From a virus, in the IMG/VR virus record IMGVR_UViG_3300030102_002902, positions 1-20,703 of that record: 20,703 nt of DNA; one strand, 5' to 3'. The notes under the pieces are model-generated. The model saw nothing but the letters and a program-made list of their open reading frames with translations, did no database searches and was not told the origin of the DNA. Positions 8,533 through 15,486 of this stretch are shown here, in pieces; position 1 is the first letter of the stretch; each line of letters starts with the position of its first letter. The translations under genes and the position numbers were made by a program.

Positions 8533-9220
8533 TTACTTGATTAACAAAATTGTTATCTCTCTTAGCTGGGTTCCAATATCTTTCATCTCTCTGCATTTCC
8601 TCAAGTTCTACCTCATTAAAGTTTGAAGCAATAGAGCTTTGATCAATTACACTAGGAGATTTTAAATGCTCCATAATCGTTTCTATTGCAATAACCCCTT
8701 CACTAATTTCCATCATTCTTTCTATAGCTGGCAATGCTTCTTCTGGAAAAAAATCATTAGCAAAAAGATTTACTGCGTCTATTCTAGCATCAGCATTCTC
8801 GCCTAATCGTTTAGCTTCCTCCTCAATGCCTACTTCTTCTGGCAAAGTGGACATATACATTTCAATACCTTTTTTAAATTCATCATGAGTATATCCATTA
8901 GAGTGACAATGTTCTGCCCATTCTTTTAGTAAATCACTCTCAATAGCTTCTTCATGATCAATAATATCAGGCAATTCATATTCACCAGCAGAAGAAGGAA
9001 CACCCTCAGAAGCCTCTGCATTAAGCTCTTCCATTAAACGATCACGAACATCATCTTCTTTTTCTCCAAGTTTTGTTGATAAGGCTGTATATGACTTTGC
9101 CATATCTTCTGGAGAATTAAATTTTTCTGGTAACCATTCTGGTCGATCAGACACTTCTTCAGTAGTTACCTCTTCTGTTGCTTCACTTTCTGTTGATTCA
9201 CTTACTTGATTTTCTTCCAT
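8504..9220 (-). CDS. Capsid assembly scaffold protein
   Basis: This 238-residue protein is strongly acidic, especially in its first 25 residues (ESTESEATEEVTTEEVSD), and largely helical. The sequence RPEWLPEKFNSPEDMAKSYTALSTKLGEKEDD (about 26-57) is the typical N-terminal signature of podovirus scaffold proteins, and the short basic C-terminal helix (FVNQVNEGYKKLYG) fits the capsid-binding end of this class. It acts inside the procapsid and leaves before DNA packaging. ATG 9220 follows AAGGTG eight bases upstream and overlaps the upstream Bbp19-like gene by 23 bases. Portal, then scaffold, then capsid is the classic order, here interrupted by one small gene before and one after the scaffold. 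Confidence 0.85.
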   Translation of the reverse strand: MEENQVSESTESEATEEVTTEEVSDRPEWLPEKFNSPEDMAKSYTALSTKLGEKEDDVRDRLMEELNAEASEGVPSSAGEYELPDIIDHEEAIESDLLKEWAEHCHSNGYTHDEFKKGIEMYMSTLPEEVGIEEEAKRLGENADARIDAVNLFANDFFPEEALPAIERMMEISEGVIAIETIMEHLKSPSVIDQSSIASNFNEVELEEMQRDERYWNPAKRDNNFVNQVNEGYKKLYG

Positions 9221-9476
9221 TATCTTTCACCTTATGTGCATGGTTCATACGAGCTTCGATCAAACCAACTAAATATCGTTGACCTTCCATATGACGCAGT
9301 TCTTCCGTAGTTACATTTGGGCCATTTACCATTTCAATAGTAATTGATCTTAAATACTGCAAGACTGATTGTCCTGTCGCAGAGCCAAACAATGTGGCTA
9401 CATTCTTGCTAATTTCTTGATCTTTTTCTTGTGGACGCTGTATCCCATCAACTCCCACATTAATTTTCTTAGTCAA
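9198..9476 (-). CDS. Bbp19-like small virion-cluster protein, TTG start
   Basis: The core of this 92-residue protein (NVATLFGSATGQSVLQYLRSITIE, about 25-48, then GQRYLVGLIEARMNHAH, about 66-82) resembles the Bbp19 family named after Bordetella phage BPP-1: a Phe followed by GQxVLxxLR, then GxRxLVxxI. These small proteins are often next to the portal gene; their function is not established. The frame starts with TTG at 9476, with GGAG six bases upstream inside the end of the portal gene. A nearby ATG at 9480 is in a frame that stops after three codons, which favours TTG. Confidence 0.65.
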   Translation of the reverse strand: MTKKINVGVDGIQRPQEKDQEISKNVATLFGSATGQSVLQYLRSITIEMVNGPNVTTEELRHMEGQRYLVGLIEARMNHAHKVKDNGRKSSK

Positions 9477-9479
9477 GCA

Positions 9480-11018
9480 TTACTCCATAGGTTGTGGTGC
9501 TTGCGCCTGACCTTGCTGCATTTGCTTCATTAAATCAACTATTTCTTTTCTTTCGTCAGCATCTCTTACTAAATTATCAGGAACACCAAACTTCTTAGCT
9601 AAATATGCAGCTGTTTCTTCAGAGTTAATTAATACTTGCATCATGTCTGGACCAAAAGCTCCTTGAGCTAACTCTAAAAATCTAGAAACAGATGTTATAT
9701 CAGCATTAGCTTGAGCTTGTGCTAATGGAGATACAGACTTAATTTTTACCTCTCTACCATTAAGAACAGGTACTTCGATGCGACCTTGTTTCTTTAATAT
9801 ATGAATAACTCTTTGCAAAACAGGTTGAACAAGTTCTACTTGCAATCTTCCAAAAGCAGATCCAATGCGCCTAGATAAATCAGCCATACGTTCTGCAACC
9901 TCAGTAGCAGAAGCTGGCGTTCTATTTGGATCTCCAAGCATATCATTATACAAAGCTCGTTTAATATTATTACGCATATCACCAAGAACAAGTTGCGCTA
10001 CATCAAAACTACCAGCAGCATTTATTGGCTGCAAACCAGCAGATCCCATAGCTTTAGGAATTATAGTCCCTGGAACAAGATTAATTGTGTCAGGGTTTAC
10101 AACGCCATCATCTTCCATTTGGTAAATGCCAGAGATAGCCATTTGTGCATTCTCAAGTATTAACTCAACAGTAAGATTGGTTGTTTTGATTGCGCTTAAT
10201 GCATTGAATAGTGGGCCTCGACCATAAACTTCACCAGCACATTTAGACCAACGAAAACAAATAAAAGGATTAGAACCTACACCCTTCATGCTTTCAGTCA
10301 TAATTAAAGACTTAGTTGTTAAACAAATAGCGTAATGTAGAAAAGCTTCTTCATTTGTTTTAGAATAATCACGGCAAACTATTTCTAATACTGTTGTTGT
10401 GTTGTCAGATCTTTGATTTATTAACTGCTGAAGCTGATCATTAAATGTACCTTTTGGATATAGTAAAGGTAATTGATCATAGCGTATTTGTTTTCTTTCT
10501 CTAAAAACATGATCTATTCGATCATCAGGCCCAGTGTCTAGTATGACATGAGGTAACGGTATTGCGGAAAAACGTATAGGATTTATAGCATCGCCTTCTT
10601 CGCATACTAAGACACCAGTACCAACTGCTAAGTCCATAAAGGATTCATGAACTTCTTGTGCAAAATTTGAGTTTTGTATTATCTCAAATACATATTCTGT
10701 TACTTCTTCAAGGTCATTATTAATACCATCCCTTTGTGCTTTAGGAACTTCTGACCCACTTGTTAAGTCTGCCCATCTAGCAAAGTTAGGAACAAGACCA
10801 GATTGTAATCTTGATGCAAATTCTTGAACGCCTACAACAGCAGTTTCATCAAAGATCTTATCATCTCTTCTTTGACCAGACACCTCATAGTAGAATGATT
10901 CACGTTGTGGCAGCGCAAACTCATAACACTCTTCGAAAACATCAACAAAGTTTGTGCGTTTTGCTTTAGCCTTTTCATATCTTTTAAGATATTCTTTTGC
11001 TACTGGGTTTTCTATCAT
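9480..11018 (-). CDS. Portal (head-to-tail connector) protein
   Basis: This 512-residue protein matches the podovirus head-tail connector family (Head_tail_con). It opens with a helical segment including KRYEKAKAKRTNFVDVFEECYEFALP, then FDETAVVGVQEFASRLQSGLVPNFARWADL (about 56-85), the family's diagnostic block. HVFRERKQIRYDQL lies near 186-199, and the C-terminal crown region contains TPASATEVAERMADLSRRIGSAFGRLQVELVQPVLQR near 365-402. The extreme C-terminus is Gln/Pro-rich (KQMQQGQAQAPQPME). Twelve copies are expected to form the ring at the capsid vertex that serves as motor channel and tail docking site. Length fits the family, and the neighbours (coiled-coil protein and terminase before, scaffold after) agree. 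Confidence 0.93.
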   Translation of the reverse strand: MIENPVAKEYLKRYEKAKAKRTNFVDVFEECYEFALPQRESFYYEVSGQRRDDKIFDETAVVGVQEFASRLQSGLVPNFARWADLTSGSEVPKAQRDGINNDLEEVTEYVFEIIQNSNFAQEVHESFMDLAVGTGVLVCEEGDAINPIRFSAIPLPHVILDTGPDDRIDHVFRERKQIRYDQLPLLYPKGTFNDQLQQLINQRSDNTTTVLEIVCRDYSKTNEEAFLHYAICLTTKSLIMTESMKGVGSNPFICFRWSKCAGEVYGRGPLFNALSAIKTTNLTVELILENAQMAISGIYQMEDDGVVNPDTINLVPGTIIPKAMGSAGLQPINAAGSFDVAQLVLGDMRNNIKRALYNDMLGDPNRTPASATEVAERMADLSRRIGSAFGRLQVELVQPVLQRVIHILKKQGRIEVPVLNGREVKIKSVSPLAQAQANADITSVSRFLELAQGAFGPDMMQVLINSEETAAYLAKKFGVPDNLVRDADERKEIVDLMKQMQQGQAQAPQPME

Positions 11019-11020
11019 TG

Positions 11021-11392
11021 CTAAAACCTACTATAATATCCCATTCCACTACCTGACGAAGTAAATAAACTTCTGCGACCAGACTTACCTTTTCCAAGAT
11101 TGGATCTTGTAACAGGTTTGTTTTTATTAATACTTGCAGCAGAACCCATAGTGGCTTCAACACCAGTTCCTGTTCTAACACTACCAGATAACTCTGATTG
11201 CCTTTGTGATTTTAATTCTTGTTGACGCAGTTTTTCTTCCGCATCTTGAGCAGCAAGTCTTTCCTTTTCAAGTTCTTCTTCTCTTAGTTTTTGTTTCTCA
11301 AGTTCAGCTGCTTCTTTAGCAGCAGCAGCTTCAGCCTCTTGTTTCTTTTGCTCTTCTGTAATTTGAGCTTGTCTATTACTTCTACCGCACAT
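11021..11392 (-). CDS. Coiled-coil protein upstream of portal
   Basis: This 123-residue protein starts MCGRSNRQAQ, continues as a charged Ala/Glu/Lys/Gln coiled coil (about 12-68, many EEQKKQEAEAA-type repeats) and ends in a short conserved-looking tail, NLGKGKSGRRSLFTSSGSGMGYYSRF, rich in Gly, Ser and aromatics. Proteins with the same MCxxS start and GRRSLLTSS-type tail are common beside terminase and portal genes in short-tailed phages, where they are annotated as hypothetical or virion-associated. A clear ribosome site (AAAGGAG, seven bases before ATG 11392) supports the start. Its role is unknown; the placement suggests head completion or packaging. Confidence 0.75.
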   Translation of the reverse strand: MCGRSNRQAQITEEQKKQEAEAAAAKEAAELEKQKLREEELEKERLAAQDAEEKLRQQELKSQRQSELSGSVRTGTGVEATMGSAASINKNKPVTRSNLGKGKSGRRSLFTSSGSGMGYYSRF

Positions 11393-11450
11393 AATAAATC
11401 TCCTTTACATTTTCCTCAAAGCAGAGAAAAACACTTTTGGCAACGCACAA

Positions 11451-12974
11451 TTACATTCTTGCCCAAAGTCCTTGCCTTCTATTTCTTGATGGTTTTTTAT
11501 TAAAAACATCAAAGTTTCTTTTAGCTACAATAGGTTTAGCTGGTTTTTGACTGTTGAGTAAAGCTCTACCTTCACCAGCACCTAACATCATATATTGTAA
11601 AGCATCATGAATATGAGAGTACATATTCTTATCAGGCTTATCTGCATAACGCTCACCAGATACTTCCATACGTTTATACTGATACCCACCCTCAAAACCT
11701 TTAATAAGTTGTTGACATCTTCGATCAATAATAAATGCTGGCTTGCCCTCAATCATCTTAGTTAGCTGGGAAGAGACAGCCTCCAATCGAAGATCTACAG
11801 AGTTTGAAGGGGCTGGGAATGCCCTCAAACCAGCACCACGCAAAATATGAAACGGAGTCGATTCATCTGTCTGCGCTCTAAAATCCCCAGCGGGATCGCC
11901 GTATATATACACCTCAGATGCTTGAGAAAATCGGGAGGATATTTCCTCACGCAATACTTCAGCAAACCTAACAATCCCCATATCAAAAGCCACTATCTCC
12001 GACTGGACGAGCCAGCGACCTCTGATCTTTTGCCCAAGCGTAGCCGCTGGGGTAAGCCCAAAGTCCAAGCCAACATATAGCGGTGCGCCAGCCGCGACTG
12101 CTATTTCTTCTTTGGCTATGTGTACTTCTGCTGCGAACATTGGGTATATCGGCTTTCCGTCTTGGATAGTGCCAAGCCTATTCATAACATAGACATCAAT
12201 CCAGCTTTTTGTTTTACCTCTTATTAAATTGTCATAATAGTTAGCAAGCATATGTTTTTTGTTTTCAGCAGTATTGTTCGGCTTATAATCTACCACTTCA
12301 CCATCTTCATCACGCTCTTCAAGCATTGCAGAAGGCTGTGTGAAGAACTGCCAGTTATCAGGTTTTACTAACATCTTAGCTTGTTCTCTTGGGATATGAT
12401 CAGGGATTGGAACTTCGCCAGACATAATAGGCCACCAGTGATCTTCTTCTGGTGCATTTGTATCTGCTATTACACCTGTCCAGTTTGGACCACCATCACG
12501 CATAGAAGGGTATCGACCAACACGCATGGTACAAGCATCAATGATAGACTTAGGAATTTCCCTTGCTTCATTTATCCATATACCTGTTAATTCTAATGAT
12601 AAAAGTTTCTTAACATCCTCTGGTCTATCTAATGCTAAGAAAAGAACCTCAAGTTCTACTTCACCCTTTTTAATGTTGTGGGTGTAGGGGACTGACCAAG
12701 TAAACTTTCCCCATTCATTTTCTGGGAACCAATCAAGCCATGTTTTAATAGTTGTAGTTCGTAGCTGTGGGTTTGTGTTTCGTATAATAGCCCATCTTGA
12801 TTTTCGCTTTCCATCTGGGGCTTTCTTTTGTTCCAAAGCTCTACGAAATACTTCAACGCAACACCCTACCGATTTGCCAGATCCTACTGGTCCTCGAATG
12901 CCACGAAAGAAAGTATTATCCTTCATAAAGCTTTTAAGGATCTCTCCGTCTGGCTTGTATTTAAAATTGACCAC
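11451..12974 (-). CDS. terL: Large terminase subunit (packaging ATPase/nuclease)
   Basis: This 507-residue protein has the two-domain terminase layout. The ATPase has a Walker A loop GPVGSGKSVG (residues 28-37), an arginine-bearing strand RWAIIRNTNPQLRTTTI (60-76) and a Walker B-like LTGIWINEAREIP (129-141), where Asn-Glu replaces the usual Asp-Glu pair. The RNase H-like nuclease supplies LYVGLDFGLTP (D304), YIYGDPAGDF (D360) and HIHDALQYMMLG (D457). It pumps DNA into the procapsid through the portal and cuts the concatemer. It starts with GTG at 12974, whose first base pair overlaps the upstream TAG stop (TAGTG), so its translation is coupled to the small upstream gene. Confidence 0.95.
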   Translation of the reverse strand: MVNFKYKPDGEILKSFMKDNTFFRGIRGPVGSGKSVGCCVEVFRRALEQKKAPDGKRKSRWAIIRNTNPQLRTTTIKTWLDWFPENEWGKFTWSVPYTHNIKKGEVELEVLFLALDRPEDVKKLLSLELTGIWINEAREIPKSIIDACTMRVGRYPSMRDGGPNWTGVIADTNAPEEDHWWPIMSGEVPIPDHIPREQAKMLVKPDNWQFFTQPSAMLEERDEDGEVVDYKPNNTAENKKHMLANYYDNLIRGKTKSWIDVYVMNRLGTIQDGKPIYPMFAAEVHIAKEEIAVAAGAPLYVGLDFGLTPAATLGQKIRGRWLVQSEIVAFDMGIVRFAEVLREEISSRFSQASEVYIYGDPAGDFRAQTDESTPFHILRGAGLRAFPAPSNSVDLRLEAVSSQLTKMIEGKPAFIIDRRCQQLIKGFEGGYQYKRMEVSGERYADKPDKNMYSHIHDALQYMMLGAGEGRALLNSQKPAKPIVAKRNFDVFNKKPSRNRRQGLWARM

Positions 12975-13174
12975 TAGCGCAGCCCCTTGTCAACTCCAGA
13001 CTTAATCATTTTCTCAACGACCTCTGGACCAATGTTTTCTATAACATTGTCTATCATCTTGTTAGTAACAAAAGATTTACCATGTTTACGATCAAAATGT
13101 TGAAAGTGTACCTTCTTAACAATTCTTCGAAGCATAGTAAGCTCTTCTGTCTTCAAGGTATTTACAAAGCTCAC
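12974..13174 (-). CDS. Small conserved phage protein preceding large terminase
   Basis: This 66-residue basic protein has a core TEELTMLRRIVKKVHFQHFDRKHGKSFVTNKMIDNVIENIGPEVVEKMIKSGVDKGLR. I recognise the pattern (MLRxIVKKVHxxHF, then IGPEVxEKxxKxGVDxGL at the end) from unannotated proteins directly in front of terL in uncultured short-tailed phages. It looks like a small all-helical protein. The start is GTG at 13174, overlapping the upstream TGA stop as GTGA, and its own stop overlaps the terL start. Tight coupling to terL suggests a packaging-related function, but nothing in the sequence proves this. Confidence 0.7.
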   Translation of the reverse strand: MSFVNTLKTEELTMLRRIVKKVHFQHFDRKHGKSFVTNKMIDNVIENIGPEVVEKMIKSGVDKGLR

Positions 13175-13404
13175 TGTTCGTAAGCCTCATTAACATCTGG
13201 TGTAGAAGGATCGTCTGCTTTTAAAGTACCATTTTTATTTCTAGCACGTTTTTTCTTTGGTGTTGCTTTAGATTTAACTGTAAGTTCTACCCACTCTAAC
13301 CTTCGAGAATCTAAAGTTCTTGTTTTCCCTGTGTATGTATTACCAATTAGCTCATGAGTTTCTCCCTCATAAACCTCACCAGTGTTTGCTATTATCCAGC
13401 CCAT
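13171..13404 (-). CDS. Small conserved phage protein of the packaging cluster
   Basis: This 77-residue protein has two parts. The N-terminal half (MGWIIANTGEVYEGETHELIGNTYTGKTRTLDSRRLEWV) looks beta-rich. After a basic linker (KSKATPKKKRARNK) comes NGTLKADDPSTPDVNEAYEQ, a variant of the RARDxxGxFxxDDPxTPDVNEAWE peptide that recurs at the end of many small phage proteins. That recurring peptide may be a docking motif, which is my inference. ATG 13404 follows TAGGAG with good spacing. The function is unknown. Confidence 0.7.
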   Translation of the reverse strand: MGWIIANTGEVYEGETHELIGNTYTGKTRTLDSRRLEWVELTVKSKATPKKKRARNKNGTLKADDPSTPDVNEAYEQ

Positions 13405-13406
13405 AA

Positions 13407-13643
13407 TTAACTCCTATATTGTTTTACTTTCCTAGCAATCTTTTTCGGTTGAGCCACAAACTGCTTACCCTTTGCCTTACCCTTTCGTTTAGCTCTGGTT
13501 GTAGCTGCATATTCAGCATCACTAAGAGCAGCAATAGCCGCGCTAGGTAAGTACCGTTCACCTGTTTCACTAGACTTTTTGCCAGACTTGGTGCGCCACT
13601 TTTGTTTACCCCAGTTAAATAATGACTTTTGTGACTTCTTCAC
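13407..13643 (-). CDS. DUF5872-like small basic protein
   Basis: This 78-residue, strongly basic protein reads KSLFNWGKQKWRTKSGKKSSETGERYLPSAAIAALSDAEYAATTRAKRKGKAKGKQFVAQPKKIARKVKQYR. The motif order NWxKQKWRTKSGKxS, then TGERYLPxxAIxALxxAEYAATTxxKRK, then GKQFxxQPKKIAxK is what I know as the DUF5872 pattern, present in cyanophage and marine phage proteins of unknown function. The basic charge implies nucleic acid contact. The start overlaps the stop of the next small gene as ATGA. Confidence 0.72.
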   Translation of the reverse strand: MKKSQKSLFNWGKQKWRTKSGKKSSETGERYLPSAAIAALSDAEYAATTRAKRKGKAKGKQFVAQPKKIARKVKQYRS

Positions 13644-13807
13644 CTGTAGCCACCACCTTTAGCTTTATACTGTTTAGCAAGCAACTGCGCTTTTCGAGCA
13701 GACCATTGACCAGCAGCTGTGCCTTGAATAGCTCTTGCTTTAATTCTTTGAAACAAAGTTTTTCTCATTTTAGGTTTTGTATAATTACCAGCTGCATTAA
13801 CCGCCAT
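13640..13807 (-). CDS. Small basic conserved phage protein
   Basis: From ATG 13807 this is a 55-residue protein: VNAAGNYTKPKMRKTLFQRIKARAIQGTAAGQWSARKAQLLAKQYKAKGGGYR. The motifs NxAGNYTKPxMRKxLF and GQWSARKAQxLAKQYKAKGGGYR recur in small proteins of many short-tailed phages, so this is a real gene despite its size. An upstream in-frame ATG at 13822 would add five residues, but the conserved sequence begins at MAVNAAGN and GAGAAG lies just before 13807. Its stop overlaps the following gene as ATGA. It is highly basic and Gly-rich at the end; its function is unknown. Confidence 0.72.
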   Translation of the reverse strand: MAVNAAGNYTKPKMRKTLFQRIKARAIQGTAAGQWSARKAQLLAKQYKAKGGGYR

Positions 13808-14087
13808 CTTTACTCTTCTCAAATATTAATTGCTGAACTTTTATTAAATCATTTGTTAACTTTTGATATGTTGGATTCTTCATAAGTTTATTTTCTCTTG
13901 CATCGAGGAGCGCATTCATTGTCTTACCAACCGCTTTCTTAAAAAGACTTTTATCTTTGTATGCAAACCTATCACCATCAGCACCAGCTTTTTCAGCAAC
14001 ACCAATACCAGAAGCATCTTCCATAATCTTAATGCGCTTCTTTAATGTTGAAGCTTTCTTTCTTAAATCAGAAAGACTTTCTGACAT
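13797..14087 (-). CDS. Unknown helical protein of the small-gene cluster
   Basis: This 96-residue protein is predicted helical from sequence: a heptad-like LSDLRKKASTLKKRIKIME at the start, a short glycine/alanine segment (GIGVAEKAGADGDRF), and a second helix pair around FKKAVGKTMNALLDAREN and TYQKLTNDLIKVQQLIFEKS. A helical hairpin or small bundle is likely. The start overlaps the upstream stop as TAATG, and its end overlaps the next gene by 11 bases. I do not recognise a named family. Confidence 0.65.
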   Translation of the reverse strand: MSESLSDLRKKASTLKKRIKIMEDASGIGVAEKAGADGDRFAYKDKSLFKKAVGKTMNALLDARENKLMKNPTYQKLTNDLIKVQQLIFEKSKDGG

Positions 14088-14260
14088 TAAGTACCAACTT
14101 TCTTTTGAGCCAACTTATGAGCAGCACCAAACGTAGAACCTTTAAGCATTGCTTGTCTCATAACATTCATATGCTTAGGAGTGTGATGTTTTTTGTGACG
14201 CTTCATAGTTTCTTCTTGACGGTCAGTTAATTTAAACAAACTCTTTTTCTTCTTAGCCAT
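14087..14260 (-). CDS. Small histidine- and lysine-rich conserved phage protein
   Basis: This 57-residue protein reads from ATG 14260 to a TAA overlapping the next start (TAATG). Its core is LTDRQEETMKRHKKHHTPKHMNVMRQAMLKG followed by STFGAAHKLAQKKVG. Proteins with the same LTxRQxETxxxHxxHHTxKHMxxMRxxMxxGxTFxxAHxxAxKxVG pattern are frequent in the same place in related phages. The spacing of six histidines could bind metal, but there is no supporting cysteine pattern. The gene is below the size that automated callers easily accept; the two overlap junctions and conserved pattern make it credible. Confidence 0.72.
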   Translation of the reverse strand: MAKKKKSLFKLTDRQEETMKRHKKHHTPKHMNVMRQAMLKGSTFGAAHKLAQKKVGT

Positions 14261-14261
14261 C

Positions 14262-14414
14262 TTAGTAAGAACTACCAGAAGAGCCGCCAGATTTAGCTTT
14301 AAGTATTTTTCTTTTCAATGCTGGGGGCAATGTCTTTTGTTTTCCCTTTAGCATTGATTTCTTTTTCTTAGGTCTTCCAACCTTGTCACCGTATGTTCCT
14401 TTTCCCATTGGCAT
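14262..14414 (-). CDS. Very small basic protein with MGKGTYGxKVGRPKKK motif
   Basis: This 50-residue protein begins PMGKGTYGDKVGRPKKKK, continues LPPALKRKILKAK, and ends in a Gly/Ser tail. The opening motif is a recurrent one in tiny proteins between the terminase genes of short-tailed phages. The GRPKKK part resembles an AT-hook core (GRP flanked by lysines), so minor-groove DNA contact is plausible but unproven. ATG 14414 overlaps the TAA of the upstream gene (TAATG), and the following gene starts two bases after its own stop. Confidence 0.7.
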   Translation of the reverse strand: MPMGKGTYGDKVGRPKKKKSMLKGKQKTLPPALKRKILKAKSGGSSGSSY

Positions 14415-14719
14415 TATGCTTTTCCTTTCTTAGCTTTGTTTCTTCGACTTATCGCTCTGGCCTTTGCCTTTGCGTCCGACTTGCTTGATGCTCCCCACGC
14501 TTTTAGGCTGAGAAGAAGACGCGTTGGTTTTCCCTTGCTGTCTCTTTCTGGTCCCTTTGCTCCCCCCATCCTTGCTAGGAAGCTTGCTCTTCGAGGATTG
14601 TCTCCGCTTTTTACTGGGGCTTTTAGTGTTCCCCCCTTGTAACTTGCTCGACCCTTTGCGTTTAGACCGCCCTTGGGATTCTTTCCCTCTTTCCTTTGCC
14701 AAGCTGGAGTTTTCGCCAT
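14414..14719 (-). CDS. DUF6321-like basic protein
   Basis: This 101-residue protein starts MAKTPAWQRKEGKNPKGGLNAKGRASYKGGTLKAPVK and continues through PRRASFLARMGGAKGPERDSKGKPTRLLLSLKAWG. The block WQRxEGKNPxGGLNxKGRxSY followed by NPRRxSFxARMxGxxGP and a C-terminal LxxWG is the DUF6321 pattern, known from many marine phages with no assigned function. The C-terminal 25 residues are Lys/Ala/Arg-rich and probably disordered. The GC-rich, stop-poor sequence leaves other frames open here, including an alternative minus-strand frame (14430-14747), but the conserved motifs identify this frame as the main product. Confidence 0.8.
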   Translation of the reverse strand: MAKTPAWQRKEGKNPKGGLNAKGRASYKGGTLKAPVKSGDNPRRASFLARMGGAKGPERDSKGKPTRLLLSLKAWGASSKSDAKAKARAISRRNKAKKGKA

Positions 14720-14747
14720 TCCACAATCTCTTTAACCAGTTAAACAT
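14430..14747 (-). CDS. Possible overlapping gene in a second minus-strand frame
   Basis: A 105-codon frame from ATG 14747 covers nearly all of the DUF6321-like gene in another frame. In its favour, AAGGG lies seven bases before the ATG, in the first 5' position after a gap, and the N-terminus MFNWLKRLWNGENSSL looks like a real amphipathic phage-protein start. Against it, the remaining residues are low-complexity Ser/Lys/Gln/Arg sequence, as expected from reading a basic gene out of frame, and plus-strand frames are also open here. A short upstream peptide that feeds ribosomes to ATG 14719 is an alternative. Confidence 0.25.
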   Translation of the reverse strand: MFNWLKRLWNGENSSLAKERGKESQGRSKRKGSSKLQGGNTKSPSKKRRQSSKSKLPSKDGGSKGTRKRQQGKTNASSSQPKSVGSIKQVGRKGKGQSDKSKKQS

Positions 14748-14825
14748 AAATTCACCCTTACACTAAAAATATATTTTTACAAACACACAAAATACTTTGT
14801 TGGAAAAAAATGTGAGTAGAAGACC

Positions 14826-14898
14826 TAGCAACGTTTCGGGTCTCTGGTTTTTGCCCCACCCCTAGCTCCTGTTGCTATGCACCTGCAAGGAACGTTCC
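14826..14898. repeat. Inverted repeat and palindrome between terS and the small-gene cluster
   Basis: The gap 14748-14906 holds no convincing gene. It contains a perfect 7-bp inverted repeat, TAGCAAC (14826-14832) and GTTGCTA (14871-14877), with 38 bases between the arms, and just beyond it a perfect 10-base palindrome GGAACGTTCC (14889-14898). An A-run at 14802-14809 reads as seven or eight T on the transcribed strand but is not adjacent to a strong stem. The arrangement could be an operator, a processing site or part of the packaging site beside terS. Confidence 0.45.
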
Positions 14899-14906
14899 AG
14901 CAAAAG

Positions 14907-15284
14907 CTACGTCAAGTCAATGGATATGTGTATGTCCCCAGCGACCTGTACTTGGGATCGATCGATCGGTTTAAATCCAGCACGGTCAAGGATATCCTTA
15001 GACGCCTCTAGTTGGACATACTCACTTTTTGCTCCAACCGCTAGTCTCATTACCCTTGCAGCTGCAACCGTAGCATTCATACCTAACTGATCACTAACAC
15101 ATTGCATCATGTACTGTTGCACATGAGGTTGCTTTAAAGCCTTGCTAGCAGTCACTCTACCAGACTCACCTTCTGCATAACCAGCTTCTTTAGCAGCCTC
15201 AGTGATAGAGCAACCTTTTGCTACGAGTGTATCAACCAGAGCAGTCTGTTTTGGTGTTAATCTCTTGTTAATTATATCTGACAT
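14907..15284 (-). CDS. terS: Probable small terminase subunit
   Basis: This 125-residue protein begins INKRLTPKQTALVDTLVAKGCSITEAAKEAGYAEG, the typical N-terminal helix-turn-helix of Terminase_2-type small subunits: LTPKQxxFVxxxVxxGxxxxxAAxxAGY. It then has TASKALKQPHVQQYM (about 46-60), a family hallmark with the xxLxxPxVxxYI pattern, and an AVGAKSEYVQLEASKDILDRAGFKP block (about 87-111), also common in this family. It would recognise phage DNA and load TerL. ATG 15284 follows GAAGGAAC. It is the first gene of the leftward late block, adjoining the structured intergenic region, which is where a packaging site would be expected. Confidence 0.8.
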   Translation of the reverse strand: MSDIINKRLTPKQTALVDTLVAKGCSITEAAKEAGYAEGESGRVTASKALKQPHVQQYMMQCVSDQLGMNATVAAARVMRLAVGAKSEYVQLEASKDILDRAGFKPIDRSQVQVAGDIHISIDLT

Positions 15285-15300
15285 AGTGTTCCTTCAGTAG

Positions 15301-15323
15301 CCCCCCTCTCCCTCTCTCCCCCC
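15301..15323. repeat. Pure pyrimidine tract (purine-rich on the transcribed strand)
   Basis: Twenty-three consecutive C/T bases lie directly before the terS ribosome site. On the minus strand they read as G6, AGAGA, G3, AGA, G6, almost mirror-symmetric. Such a tract can in principle form a G-quadruplex or a triplex, or simply act as an untranslated purine-rich leader. In a window this AT-rich it stands out. Confidence 0.6.
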
Positions 15324-15354
15324 ATTACGACACCAAAACAGGTAGCTCTGTCAA
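15324..15354 (-). promoter_or_regulatory. Candidate leftward promoter for the late block
   Basis: On the minus strand a perfect TTGACA (15354-15349) is followed after 19 bases by CGTAAT (15329-15324), four of six matching the -10 consensus. The start site would fall in or just before the purine tract, giving a leader of roughly 30-40 bases before terS. The long spacer is the weak point. It is the only sigma70-type candidate I find for this direction. Confidence 0.35.
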
Positions 15355-15486
15355 GCCGTGACGTAGCGTAACAATAGTAGTTACGTGGGGTCATTTGGTC
15401 AATTAGGTGATTGACACCTAATTTACCAAGTGTCCGCACACTCTACACTCCCTAAGGAGTGCTTGACACGATGATCCCTTCGATGG

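Noticed and set aside
14436-14766. Plus-strand frames over the DUF6321-like gene
   Set aside because: They are open because the sequence is GC-rich and stop-poor; there is no ribosome signal and the products are hydrophobic, low-complexity translations.
15411-15468. Two perfect TTGACA words on the plus strand (15411 and 15463) as promoters
   Set aside because: Neither has a -10-like word at 15-19 bases, and both lie inside hairpin arms or loops.
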